A DNA stretch of 64,000 bases from DATKUC01 sp964553615 (lineage in GTDB: Bacteria > Spirochaetota > Spirochaetia > DSM-27196 > DATKUC01). The notes under the pieces were generated by a model. It was not told the origin of the DNA, did no database searches, and saw only the letters and a list, made by a program, of their open reading frames with translations. The position numbers and the translations under genes are program-made. Positions 60,937 to 64,000 of this stretch are shown here, one piece after another (the stretch's first letter is position 1; each line of letters starts with the position of its first letter). Where the stretch lies: assembly GCA_964553615.1 (NCBI GenBank), contig CAZKMA010000003.1, positions 80,908 to 144,907 on the forward strand. The letters run 5' to 3'.

Positions 60937-61809
60937 TCAGTGAATCCGCGCGCCGAGAGTTATGGCGAGAGTTGCAAGACTGTTGTCCGTGTACGTGCTC
61001 TTGCTGTCAGTCCAGTTCTGTCCCGCGTACTGTGAGTTCCCCTTCGCCGTGCCACCGATGAAGCGCGCACCCAGAAAAACCTCCGACCCCTTCGTAAGCG
61101 CAAGCCCGGTCTGAAGCGATGCATCCAGAATCGATCCTTCGAAAGAGAAACTCGCACCGTTAAAGAGCGCCGAGCTCGCATAGAACCCGTCGACCGTGCT
61201 CTGTACAAAGAAGCCACCGTCTGTCTGATAGCGCGCGTGCAGTTTGATGATCGGAACGATCCCGAGGTTCTGGCTTACCGCAAGCTGCTGGGTGGCGACG
61301 TTTTCGAACCGGATTGACGCGTTGCGCAGCTGCACCGAGACACCTGCGCCGAACACCCAGTTTCTGTTGTCAATAAAATCATAAAGGTAGCTTACCCGCC
61401 AAAAGGGAAATGAGTATGTCACATCCACCGGAGTTGATGGGCCGAAAGTTACGCCGTCAATGGTGAGCGACTGTCCGGTCGGCACCACCGTCTGTGTCTT
61501 GAGAAGCAGCGGCTGGTAGAGAAAGATGACGTGATGTCGCGTAGCAAGCGCCAGGTCAACCGAGTAGCGCGTGAACGGGAAAAGAATCTCCTCCCCACCC
61601 TGCGTCACGTAGTTGAACATTGATCCGGTCTGACCAATCTGGATGTTGTTCGCGAGGATCTTCACGAATCCAAGCTCCGCGTTTGCCGTTATCGTGTAGA
61701 ACGAACCCGGCGGTGTGATCACACTTGAAGACCAGACGTCCTGCGCGAACGCACCCGAGCCGAACGCGGCAAAGACCAAGATAAGAATCATCACTTTTAC
61801 ACTTTTCAT
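60937..61809 (-). CDS. Predicted outer-membrane beta-barrel protein
   Basis: Secreted protein of 290 aa with signal peptide ending GSGAFAQD. The mature part alternates polar and hydrophobic residues with many aromatic ends (for example FPFWRVSYLYDFID and NWVFGAGVSVQLRN), and the last strand ends in a short hydrophobic run (TLAITLGARIH), consistent with a barrel of about 10-12 strands. No specific family is recognised. A GGGGTCGGAGG copy (61080-61090) encodes GSEVF in its coding region. Confidence 0.7.
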   Translation of the reverse strand: MKSVKVMILILVFAAFGSGAFAQDVWSSSVITPPGSFYTITANAELGFVKILANNIQIGQTGSMFNYVTQGGEEILFPFTRYSVDLALATRHHVIFLYQPLLLKTQTVVPTGQSLTIDGVTFGPSTPVDVTYSFPFWRVSYLYDFIDNRNWVFGAGVSVQLRNASIRFENVATQQLAVSQNLGIVPIIKLHARYQTDGGFFVQSTVDGFYASSALFNGASFSFEGSILDASLQTGLALTKGSEVFLGARFIGGTAKGNSQYAGQNWTDSKSTYTDNSLATLAITLGARIH

Positions 61810-61877
61810 TGTTTCCCCCTGTCATGAGTGGACTCACCCTCAACACTTTTCAGTATAGTCCGAAACCGAGAACGTGT

Positions 61878-61937
61878 GGGGTCGGAGGACGGGTGTCGCG
61901 TTGCCGGCGCGGGCGGAATCAGCAATCCTCCGACCCC
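61878..61937. repeat. Inverted pair of GGGGTCGGAGG repeats (REPIN-like)
   Basis: GGGGTCGGAGGA (61878-61889) and its reverse complement TCCTCCGACCCC (61926-61937) face each other across 36 nt of GC-rich sequence. The whole can fold into one hairpin with a 12-bp stem. It lies in non-coding DNA between the barrel gene and an oxidase remnant, about 250 bp beyond the RAYT gene's 3' end. Confidence 0.85.
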
Positions 61938-61988
61938 GCTTGTTGCAACACATTTGACTGCGCCTCGCCGATCCGTAATGATAATTCA

Positions 61989-62105
61989 TCACAAATCAAT
62001 GACCTTTCCCGGATTGAGAATGTTATTTGGGTCGAATACGCGCTTTATCTGGCGGAGAATGCCTATTTGAGCCTCGTTCATGACTTGTGGAAGATATTCC
62101 TTCCG
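61989..62105 (-). pseudogene. C-terminal remnant of an FAD-linked (GlcD-type) oxidase
   Basis: Read leftwards, 38 codons and a stop give RKEYLPQVMNEAQIGILRQI then KRVFDPNNILNPGKVIDL. This is the well-known C-terminus of glycolate/D-lactate oxidases, in which FDPNNILNPGK is near-invariant. Immediately upstream the expected GEHGIG motif is scrambled and the frame is not kept, and no N-terminal part exists in the window. The fragment lies between the inverted repeat pair and the RAYT gene. Confidence 0.75.
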
Positions 62106-62181
62106 TGTATGTGGTGGCCGTGTAGATCGTTTGCAACCGAGGTAAACGAGGAGTTCGGCATTTTCGCAATCCGGTGTGTAG

Positions 62182-62706
62182 TCAGATTTTTGGAATTAGG
62201 GTGTACCACGCTATGTCGTTTGCCACTAAGCGGGCGAACGAAAGTATCGGGTCAATGATTCGGGAATCACCTCGATTGAGGTAGGTTATACCGTTGTACG
62301 GGTATTGGAGTGGGTGGCAAACCATGTTTGCCCGTACCGGGTTTTCCATGATGTAACGGAATGTCGCGACGTACTGGCGAAAGTCCGCAATGATCTTACT
62401 GCGGAACCGGTCATACCAGACGTGACCGTGGCAGCCCCGGAGTCGGTTGTAGCGGATGGCAAAAACGCTCAAGAGCCACTGCATTATCCGGGAAAGATCA
62501 TCATTCTCGGGTTGCAGAATGAAATGTATGTGATTTCCCATTATGCAGAAATTCGTCACCGAGAAGCCGAATCGTTTCTTCGCATCTTCGACTATCCCGA
62601 GGAACAGCTCTTTCACGCCAGGCGCATCCATTATGAACTCGCTCCGGTTGATTCGCGCCGTAATGTGATATCGGGCACCATGTTCTGTTCGTCGTAACGG
62701 TCTCAT
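62182..62706 (-). CDS. REP-associated tyrosine transposase (RAYT, Y1_Tnp family)
   Basis: Single-strand DNA transposase-like protein of 174 aa. The N-terminal MRPLRRTEHGARYHITARIN is the usual RAYT opening, so 62706 is the start rather than an upstream one. The HUH metal motif is H59-I-H61 (MGNHIHFILQP), and the candidate nucleophile is Tyr118 (FRYIMENPVRANMV), the usual YIxxNPVRA context. RAYTs are single-copy domesticated relatives of IS200 that process REP sequences. Copies of GGGGTCGGAGG lie on both sides (61878, 61927; 62767, 62856), fitting a RAYT/REP pair. All motifs are intact. Confidence 0.9.
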   Translation of the reverse strand: MRPLRRTEHGARYHITARINRSEFIMDAPGVKELFLGIVEDAKKRFGFSVTNFCIMGNHIHFILQPENDDLSRIMQWLLSVFAIRYNRLRGCHGHVWYDRFRSKIIADFRQYVATFRYIMENPVRANMVCHPLQYPYNGITYLNRGDSRIIDPILSFARLVANDIAWYTLIPKI

Positions 62707-62766
62707 ACAAATGACTACAGACAGAACTGCTCCGCGATTCATCCTCTCTGAAGGAATACTATTAAA

Positions 62767-62777
62767 CCTCCGACCCC
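62767..62777 (-). repeat. GGGGTCGGAGG repeat upstream of RAYT
   Basis: Exact copy in non-coding DNA 61 nt upstream of the RAYT start, on the same strand, extended to GGGGTCGGAGGTTT as in panE and the barrel gene. Confidence 0.85.
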
Positions 62778-62820
62778 TTTGCGCTCAACCTATTCCCCTC
62801 GGTCCCTTCAGCGTCCCTGC

Positions 62821-63765
62821 TCACGTCGCGCAGGTACAATCCTTCCTCTCTCCATCCTCCGACCCCAGGCGTTCGCAGGGAATCATCCCCGATAGAACCC
62901 GAACGCTATTTCGCGAGTCGGAGAATGTCTCGACGCCGGAGAACCCGCGCTTCTCCAGTCTCCTTTTCATCACTTCGCCTTGGCCCAGACCAGTCTCAAA
63001 GGCGAGCCATCCTCCGGGGCGAATGAACCGGGGTGCTTCCCGAATCAATGATTGAAGAATCTTGACGCCGAAGGGTCCCCCGTCAAAGGCCATCCGTGGT
63101 TCATGGTTGACTATCTGGGTGCTCATCGTCTCAATGCGGCCGCTTGAAATATACGGTGGATTACAGGTCAGAAGGTCGATTGCGGCGTGATATCGCGTCT
63201 CGTCGAACGGTTGAAGAAGGTCTCCGCACCGAAACTCCATTCGATCTTCCAGGTGCAGAAATCGGGCGTTCCTTTCAGCCAGTTCAACGGCGTCGGCGGA
63301 AAGGTCCGATGCATATACGAAAGCATTGGGAAAGTGATGCGCCAGGAGACAGGCAATGTTGCCAGCGCCCGTGCACACGTCCAGGATGGTGATCCTGTCC
63401 TTCCCGAGACGATTGGCAATTCCCATTGCTGCTGTCGCAAGTATCTCTGTTTCTCTTCGGGGGATCAAGGCTTCAGGGCCTGCCAGCAGCTCCAGGTCGA
63501 CAAAACGCTGACGACCGGTAATGTGCTGCAGCGGAACGCCCGAACGTCTCCGTTCAAAGAGTCCCAGGAGTACTTCCTGTTGCATGGCACTCAGCATCGG
63601 AAGCTCCGACCCCATCGCCCGTTCAACGGAAACCGGCATTCCCGCGGCAAAGCACCACAGCGCCGCGATGGTGCTTTCCGGATCTTCTTCCTGCTTATCC
63701 GGGAGAAACTCCAATTCCGTTCGAGCTTTTAGCACTAATTCCAGAAAGAGCGGTGAATCGCTCAT
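62821..63765 (-). CDS. prmC: Release factor glutamine methyltransferase
   Basis: SAM-dependent methyltransferase that modifies the GGQ glutamine of release factors, 314 aa. Marks are the N-terminal helical domain, PLQHITGRQRFVDLELL, IPRRETEIL, VCTGAGNIACLLA (SAM-binding) and the catalytic CNPPYIS. The last 14 residues after the fold (GSEDGERKDCTCAT) look like an added tail, and the tail's first codons are the GGGGTCGGAGG copy at 62856-62866, so the repeat may have replaced the original end. prfA is not in the window. Confidence 0.93.
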   Translation of the reverse strand: MSDSPLFLELVLKARTELEFLPDKQEEDPESTIAALWCFAAGMPVSVERAMGSELPMLSAMQQEVLLGLFERRRSGVPLQHITGRQRFVDLELLAGPEALIPRRETEILATAAMGIANRLGKDRITILDVCTGAGNIACLLAHHFPNAFVYASDLSADAVELAERNARFLHLEDRMEFRCGDLLQPFDETRYHAAIDLLTCNPPYISSGRIETMSTQIVNHEPRMAFDGGPFGVKILQSLIREAPRFIRPGGWLAFETGLGQGEVMKRRLEKRGFSGVETFSDSRNSVRVLSGMIPCERLGSEDGERKDCTCAT

Positions 63766-63804
63766 GGTCGATGGTATTCCATTCCGAAAACCCCCTCGCT
63801 TTTG

Positions 63805-63833
63805 AGAATAGCGAAACTCAACGGCTCCCGCAA
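63805..63833 (-). promoter_or_regulatory. Promoter of prmC
   Basis: On the minus strand TTGCGG (63828-63833) and TATTCT (63805-63810) are 17 nt apart, with about 33 nt of leader before the ATG at 63765. No gene is evident in 63834-64000. Confidence 0.6.
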
Positions 63834-64000
63834 TCGGAGGCCGATGGGCCTATCTATTCTCATTCTATCGCGGCAACGTGAACTGGCGTGCTGCTGCTCG
63901 CCTGCCGTCGCGCCTATGCTTGTTTTGTTCGCCGTTGCAGCGGTCAACGGAATTGCACAGCCCTTGAAAGGATGACGCTACCTTTCGACCGCGATGCCGC

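Noticed and set aside
61809..62258. Rightward open frames across the repeat pair and oxidase remnant
   Set aside because: They run through inverted repeats and antisense to a clear oxidase fragment and the RAYT gene; no homology is recognised.
63762..63947. 61-codon open frame upstream of prmC
   Set aside because: It overlaps the prmC start and promoter, has no ribosome site and no recognisable family.
1..64000. tRNA, rRNA or riboswitch genes
   Set aside because: No cloverleaf T-arm sequence, rRNA segment or recognisable riboswitch core was found by eye; a covariance-model search would be needed to exclude small RNAs.

Overview
The window is GC-rich draft bacterial DNA with four 100-N assembly gaps (22166, 41550, 50730, 52253). 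It most likely comes from a free-living, sugar-catabolising member of the Spirochaetota. Signal peptides end in the style common in that phylum (FANG-T/S-x-E after a short hydrophobic stretch). EF-G is of the spirochaete/mitochondrial EF-G1 type, and CarD and ABC sugar-uptake genes are prominent. The assignment is inference from protein style. No rRNA or tRNA gene was seen.

Layout. (1) 1-15.5 kb is a carbohydrate-uptake island. A ribose-type ABC transporter (1-3321) converges on an operon read leftwards: a fucose-isomerase-like enzyme, an FGGY kinase and a split transketolase, with a DeoR-type regulator beside it. A second ribose-type transporter with a DUF2291 protein follows (9349-13751), then a chemoreceptor. 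(2) 15.6-25.8 kb holds an MBL-fold hydrolase, a Cys-type sulfatase, a Gfo/Idh/MocA oxidoreductase, NhaD, the formylglycine-generating enzyme that would activate the sulfatase, a ROK protein overlapping an FGGY kinase, and a membrane-anchored MutS-like ATPase. (3) 25.8-39.7 kb holds a UPF0303 protein, an epimerase and an acyl-CoA locus: thiolase, CoA-transferase, two KAS III-like enzymes with altered catalytic triads, an SDR and an alpha/beta hydrolase. A complete LIV-type ABC transporter and a double-TetR regulator follow. (4) 39.7-46.7 kb holds a LacI regulator divergent from a mannobiose 2-epimerase/cellobiose 2-epimerase-like gene and a GH130 mannosylglucose phosphorylase, then a TrpX-type ABC transporter. 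(5) 46.8-64 kb is mostly housekeeping: EF-G, Nth, CarD, an oligopeptide-binding protein, alanine dehydrogenase, class II DAHP synthase, PanE, an FKBP and PrmC. This part is peppered with short repeats and carries a REP-associated tyrosine transposase (RAYT).

The most unusual signal is a dispersed 11-bp word, GGGGTCGGAGG. It has 12 exact copies, 11 of them between 50.9 and 62.9 kb. They flank the RAYT gene, form an inverted pair beside a decayed oxidase fragment, cap a tandem hairpin array in front of a gene, and sit twice inside an apparent in-frame insertion in panE. This looks like a RAYT/REP system in which repeats have entered coding sequence. Other leads are a second dispersed palindrome family of about 24 bp, KAS III enzymes lacking the C-H-N triad, stem-loops just 3' of three binding-protein genes, an nth gene without a standard start codon, and several promoters whose -10 box lies 6-9 nt before the start codon, which suggests leaderless mRNAs.
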